Assembly: GCA_002726235.1 (NCBI GenBank)
Contig: PBSN01000008.1
Span: 572,635-636,634 of the forward strand
Reading direction: 5' to 3'
Length of the DNA stretch: 64,000 nucleotides
Origin: Nitrospiraceae bacterium
GTDB lineage: Bacteria > Nitrospirota > Nitrospiria > Nitrospirales > UBA2166
The translations under genes were made by a program, and so were the position numbers. A model generated the notes under the pieces. That model ran no database searches. It saw nothing but the letters and a program-made list of their open reading frames with translations, and was not told where the DNA came from. Each line of letters opens with the position of its first letter. The stretch's first letter is position 1. Shown piece after piece: positions 1 through 10,260 of the stretch.

Positions 1-2
1 TC

Positions 3-92
3 CGCAATATCAACGAAGCCATCGAGGCGACAGACGGCTTCACAACTAGAGTTCCTGCAGCTCAGGAACAACTTACAAGCTATGACCGTTAA
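3..92 (+). CDS. C-terminal end of an unidentified protein, cut by the window edge
   Basis: An open frame enters from the left edge and stops with TAA at 90-92, giving 29 residues that end ...EQLTSYDR. It overlaps the start of gspD by 11 nt, so the two are probably translationally coupled and in one operon. By position it could be a GspC-like or other type II secretion component, but the visible tail has no diagnostic motif. Identity is unknown. Confidence 0.5.
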   Translation, partial: RNINEAIEATDGFTTRVPAAQEQLTSYDR

Positions 93-2241
93 CGTATGTC
101 ATGGACTCTCTCCCATTTTCTCATGGGGACGGTGGAGAACTGTTTTGTATTACCCCCTCCTGATCTTCCTCGGTAGTACCCTCTGGGTCGGATGCGCTGG
201 GCTTTACGGACTCACTGCGCAAGACGATTCCCCTCATACCACCTTGCCGAAGCAACCCCCTCTAAGCTCCACATCACCCACTCACGACCTCCCCAATTCA
301 AACAAAGAACTCGTGCAATCGCACATGGAGACTTTTGATGCCGAGTCTATCGCGCAGGATGAACAACCTCAACACGCTCTTCAAGAAACTGAAGCGCCAC
401 GCTCACCAATTCAACAACCATTGGCGCAGACATCTTCCGAAAACCCAGAGAATATTGTCCTCAATTTTGACAACGCAGAACTCCACAAAGTCGTCAAAGT
501 TCTCGCTGACGTCTTAGAGATTAATTACCTAATCGACCCTAAAGTGAAAGGCACGGTAAATCTCCACATAAGGGGAGAGATCGCGAAAACTGACCTCCTG
601 GCACTTTTTGATGACATTATGCGCATCAACCGCGCTGCGATCATTAAGATCGGTCCAATCCATCACATCGTCCCCATGGCGGCAACAACAAATACCAAGT
701 TGCCAATTGTTAGTCACCCCTACAACACAGAGGGGTCGACCATGCGGCATTCACGCGTAGCAGTCCATCTTGTTCCACTCAGGTATATCGCACCAACCGA
801 AGTCGCGAAAGTCATCAAGCCATTTCTCTCGCCAGGAAGCCATATTGCGACCTATGATAAAAGTCAGCTGTTGCTCTTTACTGAGTTCACCAACAATGTC
901 AAGACGATTCGATCGTTGATTGAACTTTTTGACACTAATGTCTTCGAGCAAGCCACCGTCAGGCTCTACCCTATTCGCCTCGCCCAAGTCAACGACATCG
1001 CGCAGGAACTTGAGAAGATTTTTGAAGCGTTTGAACTTCCAACAAAAAGTGGCGTCGGTATCGGAGTGAATCTCGTCCCGATCCCTCGAACGAATATTCT
1101 CCTCGTCATTAGTACAATTCAAGAATCCTTTGATCTCGTGGAGCATTGGTTAGAGCAGTTGGACAAGGAAACGGGTGGCACCGAAATTAAAACCTACATC
1201 TATCATGTCAAAAACGGCATCGCCGAGGAGCTGTCAGAAATCCTCAGTAGCATCTTTGCCCAACAAAAATCTGATGACCGCCCCGCAAGAACCGCCGCCC
1301 TTACCACACAGCCTCAATCATCACGCGCATCAGGATCTCAAGATGAGCTTACGGGTGAGGTAACGATCATTCCGTATGCAACCACAAATACACTTATCAT
1401 CAAAGCCAATCCTCGCGACTTTGACGTTGTGCAAGGCATCCTGGAAGAACTAGATATCATACCGCGGCAGGTATTGATTGAGGTCATGGTCGCCGAAGTA
1501 ACGTTGAACGAGAACCTGGAATATGGCGTTGCCTACTCTTTTTTGAACAAAGGCAATCCCACCGTACCTCGACTGATGGGAAGCGCAACTGGAACGCTCA
1601 GCGCAGACGTGCTGAAGATCGATGCCGGGGAACGCGTCAACCTTCTCGCGCAACTACGTGCACATGCTGATGAGTCTAGCGTCCACGTCTTGGCCTCCCC
1701 TCATCTTCTCGTAACCAACGGAAAAGAGGCCTCTCTTGAGATCGGCGATGAAATTGCAATCCGTACAGCAGTTTCTGAAGGGCCTGGCGTTGACCCCGGC
1801 GCCGCCGAAGCAACGGTCAGAAAAGATACCGGCACGATTCTTAAGATTACACCGATTATAAACTCTACCGGCCTAGTCACCATGGACCTCGATCTGGAAA
1901 AGAGCAATGTTGCCCCCCCTGCAGTCGGAAGTAGCGATGTGTCAATCTCCAAACGCCAAGCCGTCACTTCAATGGTCGTTCAGGACGGGGAAACTATTCT
2001 TGTCGGAGGACTGATTGATGAAACGGAACGTGAAGCCATCGTGAAAGTTCCAGGACTAGGAGATATTCCATACATCGGATCCCTCTTTCAGACCACGACG
2101 TTGAATAAGAGCCGTATCGAACTCGTCCTTCTCATCACACCCCATGTCATTCGTGATATTCCAGACGCCTCAGAAGCCACTGCCCGCTTTGTCGCCAAAG
2201 TTCATGCAATCAGAAACCTTATGACTGATCGTGGATATTAA
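82..2241 (+). CDS. gspD: Type II secretion system secretin GspD
   Basis: Outer-membrane secretin that forms the exit channel for folded periplasmic proteins. The N-terminus has a hydrophobic stretch (about residues 21-37) ending in VGC at Cys38, so it may be a lipoprotein, although Trp at -3 is not a classical lipobox. A Pro/Gln/Ser-rich linker follows to about residue 120, then the N0 domain (VLNFDNAELHKVVK) and the N1-N3 repeats. The secretin core runs from about residue 455 (QVLIEVMVAEVTLNENLEYG) to the end (ELVLLITPHVIRD). At 719 residues the length is normal for GspD. The N0 sequence and the gspE neighbour favour type II secretion over a PilQ role. The gene overlaps the upstream frame by 11 nt and nearly touches gspE. 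Confidence 0.93.
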   Translation: MTVNVCHGLSPIFSWGRWRTVLYYPLLIFLGSTLWVGCAGLYGLTAQDDSPHTTLPKQPPLSSTSPTHDLPNSNKELVQSHMETFDAESIAQDEQPQHALQETEAPRSPIQQPLAQTSSENPENIVLNFDNAELHKVVKVLADVLEINYLIDPKVKGTVNLHIRGEIAKTDLLALFDDIMRINRAAIIKIGPIHHIVPMAATTNTKLPIVSHPYNTEGSTMRHSRVAVHLVPLRYIAPTEVAKVIKPFLSPGSHIATYDKSQLLLFTEFTNNVKTIRSLIELFDTNVFEQATVRLYPIRLAQVNDIAQELEKIFEAFELPTKSGVGIGVNLVPIPRTNILLVISTIQESFDLVEHWLEQLDKETGGTEIKTYIYHVKNGIAEELSEILSSIFAQQKSDDRPARTAALTTQPQSSRASGSQDELTGEVTIIPYATTNTLIIKANPRDFDVVQGILEELDIIPRQVLIEVMVAEVTLNENLEYGVAYSFLNKGNPTVPRLMGSATGTLSADVLKIDAGERVNLLAQLRAHADESSVHVLASPHLLVTNGKEASLEIGDEIAIRTAVSEGPGVDPGAAEATVRKDTGTILKITPIINSTGLVTMDLDLEKSNVAPPAVGSSDVSISKRQAVTSMVVQDGETILVGGLIDETEREAIVKVPGLGDIPYIGSLFQTTTLNKSRIELVLLITPHVIRDIPDASEATARFVAKVHAIRNLMTDRGY

Positions 2242-2242
2242 T

Positions 2243-3778
2243 ATGTCCGAGACACTTCTCCATCTCAACGATTACCCACCAAACCCTCATTTCTGTGAAA
2301 CCCTTCCTCTCAAGTTTCTGAAAGAACAACACATTTTCCCACTCACCCTCGATGGAAATCGCCTTTCGGTAGCCATGGCAGATCCAACAAATATGACCAC
2401 TGTTGACGCCATTCAACTGGCGACCGGATACGAAGTCATCGGACATCCAAGCTCTCCCGAAGATATTCTCCAGGCCATCACTAAGTTGTATCAGCAACAT
2501 TCTGCGATGGGAGAAATCATCGGAGATATGCAGCCAGAGAATCAGGAACTCGCTCAGGTTTTGGCGGATGACCACGGAGAAGACGATATCAAACATCTCC
2601 AGGATGTCGCGTCAGAAGCCCCCGTGATTCGTCTTGTTAACCTCATCATTACACGAGCGCTCGATGCAAGAGCGAGTGATATTCATTTTGAACCATTTGA
2701 ACGGCAATTTCAGGTTCGATACCGAGTTGACGGCGTTCTCCATGACGCAGAAGCACCTCCCGCACACCTTCAAGCAGCCATTACCTCCCGCATAAAGATT
2801 ATGGCAAAACTCAATATTGCCGAGCGCCGCCTCCCTCAAGATGGCCGAATCAAACTAAAAATTGGAGGCAAACATATCGATTTTCGCATCTCCACCCTCC
2901 CCACCATGCACGGTGAGAGCGTCGTCATGCGTATTTTGGACCGAGGAAATCTTACCTTGGATCTCATCAGTCTTGGGTTCCCAGATGATATTCGATCAAA
3001 GCTCGAAAAAATGATTACTCGACCCTACGGGATGATTCTTGTAACAGGGCCAACAGGAAGCGGAAAAACAACGACGCTCTATACTACCCTTGCAAAAATC
3101 AACTCGCCGGAGAAAAAAATCATTACCATCGAAGATCCGATCGAATACCAGCTCCGTGGGGTTAATCAGATTCAAACGAAACCGGAGATCGGACTCTCAT
3201 TTGCCAACGGGTTACGTAGTATCGTACGGCAAGATCCTGACGTGATCATGGTTGGTGAAATTCGTGATCGAGAAACGGCAGAAATTGCGATCCAATCTGC
3301 CCTCACCGGACATCTTGTCTTTTCCACGTTACACACCAACGACGCACCTGGAGCCATTACCCGCCTTCTTGAGATGGGCATCGAAGACTATCTGCTTGCG
3401 TCATCAATTATCGGCGTTCTTGCCCAACGACTTGTGCGATTAATCTGCAGCGAATGCAAAGTCCCGTTTGAACCTGATCCAGGATTCTTAAAAGAGTATC
3501 ATGCCATAGCGAAGCATTTATCCACGCCGACGTTCCAGCATGGCAAAGGATGCCGCCGTTGTAGTGACACCGGATATTACGGTCGTTCGGGAATCTACGA
3601 ACTCCTTCCCTGCACCGATGACATCCGGAAACTCATTATTCAGCGGCCAGAAGCTAAAGTCCTACGCGATATCGCCCTACAAGAAGGCATGCGAACTCTG
3701 CGAGAAGATGGATGGAGAAAAATTGCCGATGGCCTGACCACCATTGATGAGGTCAGGCGGGTTACTCAGGAGGACTAA
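2243..3778 (+). CDS. gspE: Type II secretion system ATPase GspE
   Basis: Cytoplasmic hexameric ATPase that powers pseudopilus assembly. An N-terminal GspE domain (about 1-140) is followed by the ATPase core, with Walker A GPTGSGKTTT near residue 270, the Asp-box region VGEIRDRETAEIA near 340, and a HLVFSTLHTNDA segment. A C4 zinc element is present as CSEC near residue 403 and CRRC near 435, which is typical of GspE and some PilB proteins. The ATG at 2243 directly follows the gspD stop at 2241; the frame also extends to a GTG at 2231 that would overlap gspD. No further secretion genes follow: the next gene is on the other strand, so gspF and the pseudopilins must lie elsewhere. Confidence 0.92.
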   Translation: MSETLLHLNDYPPNPHFCETLPLKFLKEQHIFPLTLDGNRLSVAMADPTNMTTVDAIQLATGYEVIGHPSSPEDILQAITKLYQQHSAMGEIIGDMQPENQELAQVLADDHGEDDIKHLQDVASEAPVIRLVNLIITRALDARASDIHFEPFERQFQVRYRVDGVLHDAEAPPAHLQAAITSRIKIMAKLNIAERRLPQDGRIKLKIGGKHIDFRISTLPTMHGESVVMRILDRGNLTLDLISLGFPDDIRSKLEKMITRPYGMILVTGPTGSGKTTTLYTTLAKINSPEKKIITIEDPIEYQLRGVNQIQTKPEIGLSFANGLRSIVRQDPDVIMVGEIRDRETAEIAIQSALTGHLVFSTLHTNDAPGAITRLLEMGIEDYLLASSIIGVLAQRLVRLICSECKVPFEPDPGFLKEYHAIAKHLSTPTFQHGKGCRRCSDTGYYGRSGIYELLPCTDDIRKLIIQRPEAKVLRDIALQEGMRTLREDGWRKIADGLTTIDEVRRVTQED

Positions 3779-3876
3779 CTTCCAACTCTTCGCTCCAAGA
3801 CTCGAAGTGCCACAGTACGATTCCCCTCTTCACTTACTGTAGCTATGTTGATGCACGACCACTTCACCACTACTCG

Positions 3877-6237
3877 CTAACATTCATTTGCCGCCTTCTT
3901 ATCAAACTTCATTAGAATTCCCGGCAAACAGAAAAAGTCGAATGCGATCGCAAATGCAATGGAAAGACTAATCATCGCGCCCATACTTGAGTTAAGTCGG
4001 AACCCGGACAACAAAAACAGCCCAAATCCAACCACAAGAATGATGGATGTGAAAAGCAAGGCATGGCCAACATCGTGAAGAGCATACTGAAACGCCTGCC
4101 CACGTTCCTTCCCATTTTCCAGACTTCGCTGATACCGCACCAATAGGTGAATCGTGTCGTCAATAATTACCCCAAGCGCCGCGGTTGCAACGATTGATAC
4201 CGCAAAGTCGATATGATCCCCTAGCATTCCCCATACACCAAACGTCAGGACAATAGGAAGCGCATTTGGAACAAGACTAATCAGCCCAAGACGCAATGAT
4301 CGAAACGTGATCACGCACACAATCGTGATCAAAACCAGTGCTAACATGAGACTCTTGATCATCCCGTGGATAACTCGCTGACTCAGGTAGGTAAACATGA
4401 CCCAAGTCCCCACGCCTTGCGTGTTAACTTCCTGCATGTTTGCTGCAACCCATCTCTCGATCTGATCGAGAATCTCCATATGCCTCTTTCCACTAACCTT
4501 ATGCATGGTAACGGTTACACGAGTACTGGAATAATCCACATTAATCTGGTTGGTAAGATCCAATCCAAACGGAAGAGACATGGTGTAGAGCAATAAATAC
4601 TGGGCCAAGAGTTCCTGCGTTTCAGGCAGTTGATAATACGCCGGATCATCCGCATGCAAATTCTTATTCAATCTTTTCATGATCGGAACAATCGAATTCA
4701 CATGTGCTACTTCTGGAATGGTGTCGACATACCGAGTAAACGCTTCAACCTTTGCCAAAAATGCTGGATCGGTAATTCCATTAGGCTGTCCACTCTGAAG
4801 TGAATAATCTGTAAACGACACACCCGTAAGATTAGCATCGACGAACTCGGTGGCATCGCGATGCCATGTCCCAACTTTAAAATAATCCAGCGGATTGTTA
4901 TCGAGTTCGAGGCGAGCAATGAAAATACTGCTTCCGGCGACGATGAATAACAACCCATAGAATAGAGGGCGATAGTGTTCTACAACAAACCGCCCGAGAG
5001 AATCTGTCCATTCTTGTTTAGGCAGACCATGAGGTGGGACAGACGTAGACCTAACAGCACAGGGACACACTGCCAGCAAGGCAGGCAAAAATGTCACGGA
5101 AAGTATGAAGATAAAGAGAACCCCTATCCCAACTAGAATTCCCAGGTGCTGCACTGGCGGCACCTCATTAAATATCATGGAAAGAAACCCAATTGCTGTC
5201 GTGACCGCAGTCAAAAAAATGGGTGTCAGATTCTTGAGAATTGTCACACGAACTGCATCGTCCTGCTTCAAACCTTCACGCCGAAGTCGCGTGTAGCTCA
5301 CGACAATATGCACGGAATATGCAATCGCAATGGCAAACAATATCTGAGGAAACGCAAATGAAACGGCTGTAAGAAAAATTCCAAGGTGTCCAGACATTCC
5401 TAGCGTAAACATAATCGATAATAAAACAACAAGAAGCGGAAGGATCACACCCCACGTTGACCTGACAAGCAACACCAGAGCGATGATCGTTAGCCCAAGC
5501 ATCAGCGGAAGTATCTTGCTCATCTCCTCCTCAGGTGTTTTGGCAAAGGCATGATTCGTCGCTACAATCCCGACAATGCGATATTCAATATCTGGATGCA
5601 CCACCTGCTCATGCGTGATAAGTTTCTCGACAGCGGCATAAATATCACTAGCTGAAGTTGGGTTTTCTTCGAGAGAAGGAAAGAGCACTCGGGCGTTCAC
5701 CTGCGTCACACGACCATCAGCGGAAAGGAGCAATCCATTGAGCAACGGTTCCACAAGGGCAATCTGTTGTTTCTCATCCAGCTCTTCCTGTGTAAGTGGC
5801 AACGCAGAGACAAGATCATCGACAAGAAGGTCATCCTCTCTGACTTCGGTGTGTTGAAAGTTAGTCACAGAATCAACCCTGGTGACATATTGAGCCTTCC
5901 AAAGTGCAGCAGTCAGACTACGGACAGTTTCAAGGACTTCGTTCGAGAAAACCCGTTGATCTGGATGCTGGATGACAACAGCCACATTGTCGTCTTGAAC
6001 ATATACGGCTTGAAAATCGTCAAACGCCCGCAGCTGCGGATTATCCTGCCCAAAAAACACGCGATAGCTTGAGTTGAATCCGGTATTGGGAACGCCCGCA
6101 GCTCCTAGCGCGAACAAAAGGAGGGGTCCGATGATGAAAAACCATCGGTATTGCAGAAGGATCCGGGCATACCATTCGGCAATAACTTGGTCCAAGCGCT
6201 TATGAGTCACACGCTCATCCGGTACCACAGCATTCAT
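3877..6237 (-). CDS. RND-superfamily exporter (MMPL/HAE3-like)
   Basis: A 786-residue inner-membrane protein with the classical duplicated RND layout. One N-terminal membrane helix (about 32-50) leads into a large periplasmic loop, then a block of five helices (about 240-400). A second copy follows: a helix near 425, a loop, and five helices from about 620 to the end. GVIIDDTIHLLVRYQRS in the last block corresponds to the conserved helix-4 region of this family. Members of this COG1033-type group export lipids, hopanoids or other hydrophobic compounds; the substrate cannot be read from sequence. No membrane-fusion or outer-membrane partner is adjacent. It converges on gspE and lies 33 nt downstream of leuD on the same strand. 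The stop is TAG at 3877. Confidence 0.85.
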   Translation of the reverse strand: MNAVVPDERVTHKRLDQVIAEWYARILLQYRWFFIIGPLLLFALGAAGVPNTGFNSSYRVFFGQDNPQLRAFDDFQAVYVQDDNVAVVIQHPDQRVFSNEVLETVRSLTAALWKAQYVTRVDSVTNFQHTEVREDDLLVDDLVSALPLTQEELDEKQQIALVEPLLNGLLLSADGRVTQVNARVLFPSLEENPTSASDIYAAVEKLITHEQVVHPDIEYRIVGIVATNHAFAKTPEEEMSKILPLMLGLTIIALVLLVRSTWGVILPLLVVLLSIMFTLGMSGHLGIFLTAVSFAFPQILFAIAIAYSVHIVVSYTRLRREGLKQDDAVRVTILKNLTPIFLTAVTTAIGFLSMIFNEVPPVQHLGILVGIGVLFIFILSVTFLPALLAVCPCAVRSTSVPPHGLPKQEWTDSLGRFVVEHYRPLFYGLLFIVAGSSIFIARLELDNNPLDYFKVGTWHRDATEFVDANLTGVSFTDYSLQSGQPNGITDPAFLAKVEAFTRYVDTIPEVAHVNSIVPIMKRLNKNLHADDPAYYQLPETQELLAQYLLLYTMSLPFGLDLTNQINVDYSSTRVTVTMHKVSGKRHMEILDQIERWVAANMQEVNTQGVGTWVMFTYLSQRVIHGMIKSLMLALVLITIVCVITFRSLRLGLISLVPNALPIVLTFGVWGMLGDHIDFAVSIVATAALGVIIDDTIHLLVRYQRSLENGKERGQAFQYALHDVGHALLFTSIILVVGFGLFLLSGFRLNSSMGAMISLSIAFAIAFDFFCLPGILMKFDKKAANEC

Positions 6238-6270
6238 ATTTTGTATACGAGTTGTTGCTGTGGGAGCAAT

Positions 6271-6885
6271 TCAGGAAGGAAACAACCAAGGCACATCCGT
6301 CTTTCGCTTTGCTTCGTAGACGGCAATATCACCCTCATACTCTAGGGTGAGACCAATCGTATCTAATCCGCTGAGAAGACAGGACTTACGAAAGGGATCG
6401 ATGACAAATTGAATCAACTGACCTTCAGGACGGGTAATAGTTTGAGCATCAAGATTCACCGTGAGCTGATATCCCTCGGTTGCATCGACAGAACAAAATA
6501 ATTCATTGATAGCATCCTCAGGAAGTACAATCGGCAACATGCCATTCTGAAAACAATTATTGTAAAAAATATCTGCGAAGCTCGGAGCAATTACACATCG
6601 AATCCCATAATCAAGTAAGGCCCACGGCGCATGCTCACGAGATGATCCACAGCCAAAATTATCTCTCCCAAGCAGAATTGCCACACCGGAAAAACGCGCC
6701 TGGTTCATGAAAAATGTCGGATCGGGAGTACCATCTGGCATACACCGCCAATCATAGAACAGACCGTCTTTCAGCCCAGTACGCTGGACTGTTTTAAGAT
6801 ATTGCTTGGGAATGATCTGATCGGTATCGACATTTAACCGATCAAGAGGAGCCACAAGCCCTGTTAGGGTTGTGAATGGATCCAT
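6271..6885 (-). CDS. leuD: 3-isopropylmalate dehydratase small subunit
   Basis: Small (swivel) subunit of isopropylmalate isomerase, which converts 2-isopropylmalate to 3-isopropylmalate in leucine synthesis. Diagnostic segments are [13 protein letters not shown] near residue 20, [18 protein letters not shown] near 73-90 and [19 protein letters not shown] near 100. At 204 residues the length is normal. It overlaps the 3' end of leuC by 22 nt, so translation is coupled with its partner subunit. Confidence 0.96.
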   Translation of the reverse strand: MDPFTTLTGLVAPLDRLNVDTDQIIPKQYLKTVQRTGLKDGLFYDWRCMPDGTPDPTFFMNQARFSGVAILLGRDNFGCGSSREHAPWALLDYGIRCVIAPSFADIFYNNCFQNGMLPIVLPEDAINELFCSVDATEGYQLTVNLDAQTITRPEGQLIQFVIDPFRKSCLLSGLDTIGLTLEYEGDIAVYEAKRKTDVPWLFPS

Positions 6886-8264
6886 GAGCGAATATCCACA
6901 AAGTGTCCTTCAATCGCAGCCACAACCGCCATTGCTGGAGAGACCAGATGGGTCCGTCCACCTTTCCCCTGTCGTCCCTCAAAGTTTCGGTTACTCGTAG
7001 ATGCACAGCGATCACCAAACTTGAGTACATCGGGATTCATGGCCAAGCACATCGAACATCCCGCCTCTCGCCATTCAAACCCCGCCTCTTGAAATACCTG
7101 ATCCAAACCCTCATCTTCAGCCTGTCGCTTTACCAGACCTGAGCCAGGCACAACCATAGCGTGAACACGTTGATGAACCTTTTTCCCTTTAGCGTATTTC
7201 GCCGCAAGTCTGAGGTCCTCAATTCTCCCATTTGTGCATGAGCCAATAAATACCTTATCAATCGAAATATCGGTGATCGGAGTTCCCGACGTCAGTCCCA
7301 TATAATCCAATGCTTGCTCTGTCGCAACACGTAACCTGTCATCCGTGATGGTTTTCGGATCGGGCACATACTGATCAACGGCTGTCCCCATCCCTGGACT
7401 TGTTCCCCAAGTGACTTGAGGCGCAATACTCTCAGCCCGCAATTCAAGAACCCTGTCAAACGTCGCATCTGAATCCGTGCTGAGTTGTCTCCAGGCCTCA
7501 GCGGCAGCGTCAAATGCCTTTCCCGCAGGAGCAAGCGGCCGACCGCGAATATAATCAATCGTACACTCATCTGGAGCGACCATCCCTGCTCGTGCTCCAG
7601 CTTCAATCGACATATTACACAACGTCATCCGGCCCTCCATTGAGAGCGCTCGTATAGCCGAACCGGCGTACTCGATGATATACCCTGTTGCTCCCGCTGT
7701 TCCAATTTTTTCGATAATGGCAAGAATGATATCTTTTGCTGAGCAATAGTGAGAGAGCGTTCCATCCACCTGAATCAATATCGTTTTGGGCTTCGTCTGT
7801 AGCAGACACTGGGTTGCGAGAACGTGTTCAACTTCACTTGTACCGATACCAAACGCCAATGTGCCAAAGGCTCCATGAGTTGACGTGTGGGAATCCCCAC
7901 ACACAATCGTCATTCCAGGTAGAGTGAAACCCTGTTCGGGGCCAATCACATGAACAATCCCTTGTCGGTGATCATCAAGAGCAAAGAAAGGAATGTCCCA
8001 TTCTCTACAATTCTTTTCCAGAGCATCTATTTGCTTTGCACTACTCGGATCTGCAATACCATGACTACGATCGGTAGTCGGGACATTGTGATCAGGCACT
8101 GCTAAGGTAAATTCGGGATGTCGCACCGTCCTTCCCGCAAGTTTTAATCCCTCAAACGCCTGCGGCGACGTCACTTCGTGCACGAGATGACGATCAACAT
8201 AGAGTAATGTAGTCCCGGCCTCATTCTCGCGAACAACATGACCACCCCATATTTTCTCGAACAT
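6864..8264 (-). CDS. leuC: 3-isopropylmalate dehydratase large subunit
   Basis: Aconitase-family catalytic subunit carrying a [4Fe-4S] cluster. The sequence shows [19 protein letters not shown] near the start, [20 protein letters not shown] near residue 130, IGSCTNGR (first cluster Cys) and [10 protein letters not shown] (other two Cys). The start is chosen at ATG 8264 because GGGAGG lies five bases upstream and the protein then begins MFEKIWG as in the family. A GTG at 8282 would add six residues and overlap the preceding gene. Spacing from the upstream membrane-protein gene is 14 nt, so leuCD is probably cotranscribed with bolA and the glutaredoxin gene, which act in Fe-S cluster trafficking. 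Confidence 0.96.
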   Translation of the reverse strand: MFEKIWGGHVVRENEAGTTLLYVDRHLVHEVTSPQAFEGLKLAGRTVRHPEFTLAVPDHNVPTTDRSHGIADPSSAKQIDALEKNCREWDIPFFALDDHRQGIVHVIGPEQGFTLPGMTIVCGDSHTSTHGAFGTLAFGIGTSEVEHVLATQCLLQTKPKTILIQVDGTLSHYCSAKDIILAIIEKIGTAGATGYIIEYAGSAIRALSMEGRMTLCNMSIEAGARAGMVAPDECTIDYIRGRPLAPAGKAFDAAAEAWRQLSTDSDATFDRVLELRAESIAPQVTWGTSPGMGTAVDQYVPDPKTITDDRLRVATEQALDYMGLTSGTPITDISIDKVFIGSCTNGRIEDLRLAAKYAKGKKVHQRVHAMVVPGSGLVKRQAEDEGLDQVFQEAGFEWREAGCSMCLAMNPDVLKFGDRCASTSNRNFEGRQGKGGRTHLVSPAMAVVAAIEGHFVDIRSWIHSQP

Positions 8265-8278
8265 CGTCCTCCCTGACA

Positions 8279-8515
8279 TCACCGCCCCTCTTCAGAATCC
8301 ACAGATTTACCAGGCGGACGAAAACGTTGTCGGTCTCGTTCAGGAATGATCACTGTCGTGACAAACACAAGCAACATGCCGAGTCCCATAAACCACCCTA
8401 AACGGCGTTTCGTCGTTTCTCGGCGAATGCGCTTTTTAGCTTGGAATCGTACTTTCTCTTCAAGATAAATCCTATACTTTTCCTCTGGGGTCAGTTCCAT
8501 TTGATATCGACCCAT
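8279..8515 (-). CDS. Small single-pass membrane protein, unknown function
   Basis: A 78-residue protein starting [19 protein letters not shown]. It has a charged, probably helical N-terminal half rich in Lys/Arg/Glu, one membrane helix ([18 protein letters not shown]) and a short charged tail. The start at 8515 has AAAGGT upstream and begins 10 nt after the glutaredoxin stop; the frame is open to 8620, but that would run deep into the glutaredoxin gene. Its stop overlaps the leuC leader. No known family is recognised. The context, between Fe-S transfer proteins and an Fe-S enzyme, is suggestive only. Confidence 0.7.
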   Translation of the reverse strand: MGRYQMELTPEEKYRIYLEEKVRFQAKKRIRRETTKRRLGWFMGLGMLLVFVTTVIIPERDRQRFRPPGKSVDSEEGR

Positions 8516-8525
8516 ATTCGTACCT

Positions 8526-8852
8526 TTACGTTCCTTCAAACGCTTGCTTGAGAAGAGGTTCAATTTCACCTTTGGCTTCCATAGGGTCGAGAACGTCCGT
8601 ATCACCATAGAAGGTCCCATTAATAAAGACCTTGGGAAGCGTAGGCCAGTTCGTCATCTTTGTCAGCGCCTCACGTTTTAGCGGATTTTCAAGAACGTCT
8701 AGCAATGCGTACTCATACCCATATTTATCAAAAAACTCCATTGTCTCCGCAGTAAACCCACATCGTGGTTCTGTTTTCGTCCCTTTCCCATAAATCAGAA
8801 TCTTATGTTTTTCTATTTCTCGATCAATTTCTTCCTGAATATGATCTGACAT
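8526..8852 (-). CDS. grxD: Monothiol glutaredoxin, Grx4/GrxD type
   Basis: A 108-residue single-domain glutaredoxin of the monothiol class, which binds a glutathione-coordinated [2Fe-2S] cluster and passes it on, usually in complex with BolA. Family features are the KGTKTEPRCGFTAE segment (active-site Cys near residue 31) and the WPTLPKVFINGTFYGDTDVL glutathione/cluster-binding region. The usual CGFS motif reads CGFT here, a conservative change. The gene directly follows bolA (26 nt gap), which matches the known physical partnership. Confidence 0.93.
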   Translation of the reverse strand: MSDHIQEEIDREIEKHKILIYGKGTKTEPRCGFTAETMEFFDKYGYEYALLDVLENPLKREALTKMTNWPTLPKVFINGTFYGDTDVLDPMEAKGEIEPLLKQAFEGT

Positions 8853-8878
8853 GATACGCTCCTCCCTACATAGAAGCT

Positions 8879-9118
8879 TTACGATCCGTCTGTGGCTTCG
8901 GCTGTGATCTCAAGCGCATGAATACGGCCATCTTTCATCGGCTCATCCAATGCTTGATAAATCATACGGTGTCGATCCATTATCGGTTTTCCGACGAACG
9001 CGACGGAAACCACCTTCAGTTTAAAATGGTCCATTGTGCCTTTCAGGTCGATCACCGAAACAACCGCATCCGGCATTACACATTGAATATATGAGGTCAC
9101 AACATCATTCGTAATCAT
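8879..9118 (-). CDS. BolA/IbaG family protein
   Basis: A 79-residue BolA-fold protein. The characteristic core is DHFKLKVVSVAFVGKPIMDRHRMIYQAL, with the conserved H-R-x-I-Y-x-A-L signature, and a C-terminal IHALEITAEA strand. BolA proteins bind monothiol glutaredoxins through a shared [2Fe-2S] cluster. The following gene is exactly such a glutaredoxin. This is the first gene of a five-gene minus-strand run ending with leuD, and it is divergent from queA across 86 nt that should hold both promoters. Confidence 0.92.
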   Translation of the reverse strand: MITNDVVTSYIQCVMPDAVVSVIDLKGTMDHFKLKVVSVAFVGKPIMDRHRMIYQALDEPMKDGRIHALEITAEATDGS

Positions 9119-9204
9119 TTATCTCTTTCTCCTAGAAATATGAACGGGCATGCGCATCATACCAACGCGCTCAACCCGAACGCAATTCACGGCACGGCCT
9201 CACA

Positions 9205-10230
9205 ATGAAAACCGACGACTTTGAATATACTCTCGATCCATCCAGGATTGCACAAACCCCTACTACTCCACGAGATCATTCTAAACTCATGGTGTTGTCG
9301 AGACATACCCGCCAAATCCAGCATCGGAAATTTAGAGACCTCCCTACGCTGTTAGCCCCAGGCGACACGCTGGTAATTAACGACACCGCCGTGATACCCG
9401 TTCGACTCATTGGTCGAAAGCGCCAAAGTGGGGGACGTATTGACTGTTGCCTCATTAAGGAAACAGGTCTCAATACTTGGGATGCCTTTATTCGCGGCAA
9501 GGTGCATGTCGGACAAGAGATCGAGTTTCCGAACACCATCACGGCAACGGTCACCACCGCGAATTCGGAGACGACACGAAAACGCATCACATTCCATAGC
9601 TCGCACAACCTTCGCAATCAACTCTTTGAAATAGGACTCCCTCCACTCCCACCATATATCAAGCGCACGCCAGACCCGAAAGATATGCAACAGTACCAAA
9701 CGGTATACGCCACTGTTCCTGGCGCTATTGCCGCGCCAACTGCAGGACTACATTTCACACCAGAGTTACTCCAGCGTCTTCGTGACCGTGAGGTTACCAT
9801 CCTGAACATTACCCTCCATACTGGCCTTGGGACATTTCTTCCGGTGCATGCACTCAACATCAGTGATCACCAAATAGAGCCAGAATGGTTCCAAGTCTCT
9901 AGTACGACATTGCGTGAGATACAGAAAACGAAAGCGCGAGGCAGTCGCGTGATCGCAGTCGGAACAACTACAGTCAAAACCCTTGAGACTGTTGCGCAAT
10001 GTGATGCATCAGAAAAACCTCAAGAAGGAGAAACAGCTTTATTTATCTATCCAGGATTTCAGTTCCATACCGTGGATGCGATGATCACAAATTTTCACCT
10101 TCCGAAAACCACGCTATTAATGCTTGTGTGTGCGTTTGCAAAAAAAAGCCTCGTACTTGAAGCATATAAAGAAGCAATCGACAACGACTATCGCTTTTAT
10201 TCCTATGGAGATGCAATGTTAATACTGTGA
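9205..10230 (+). CDS. queA: S-adenosylmethionine:tRNA ribosyltransferase-isomerase
   Basis: Transfers and rearranges the ribose of AdoMet onto 7-aminomethyl-7-deazaguanine in tRNA, forming epoxyqueuosine. The 341-residue length is normal. Family signatures visible are FEYTLDPSRIAQTPTTPRD at the start, GDTLVINDTAVIPVRL, the APTAGLHFTPELL active-site loop, TLHTGLGTFLPV and the C-terminal TNFHLPKTTLLMLVCAFA. The gene stands alone on the plus strand, so other queuosine genes are elsewhere. An unrelated membrane-protein gene converges 30 nt downstream. Confidence 0.96.
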   Translation: MKTDDFEYTLDPSRIAQTPTTPRDHSKLMVLSRHTRQIQHRKFRDLPTLLAPGDTLVINDTAVIPVRLIGRKRQSGGRIDCCLIKETGLNTWDAFIRGKVHVGQEIEFPNTITATVTTANSETTRKRITFHSSHNLRNQLFEIGLPPLPPYIKRTPDPKDMQQYQTVYATVPGAIAAPTAGLHFTPELLQRLRDREVTILNITLHTGLGTFLPVHALNISDHQIEPEWFQVSSTTLREIQKTKARGSRVIAVGTTTVKTLETVAQCDASEKPQEGETALFIYPGFQFHTVDAMITNFHLPKTTLLMLVCAFAKKSLVLEAYKEAIDNDYRFYSYGDAMLIL

Positions 10231-10260
10231 CGAAACCGTGCAGAAGACAGGTAAATCACG

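Noticed and set aside
82-3778. A complete type II secretion operon
   Set aside because: Only gspD and gspE are present; the next gene is on the opposite strand and unrelated.
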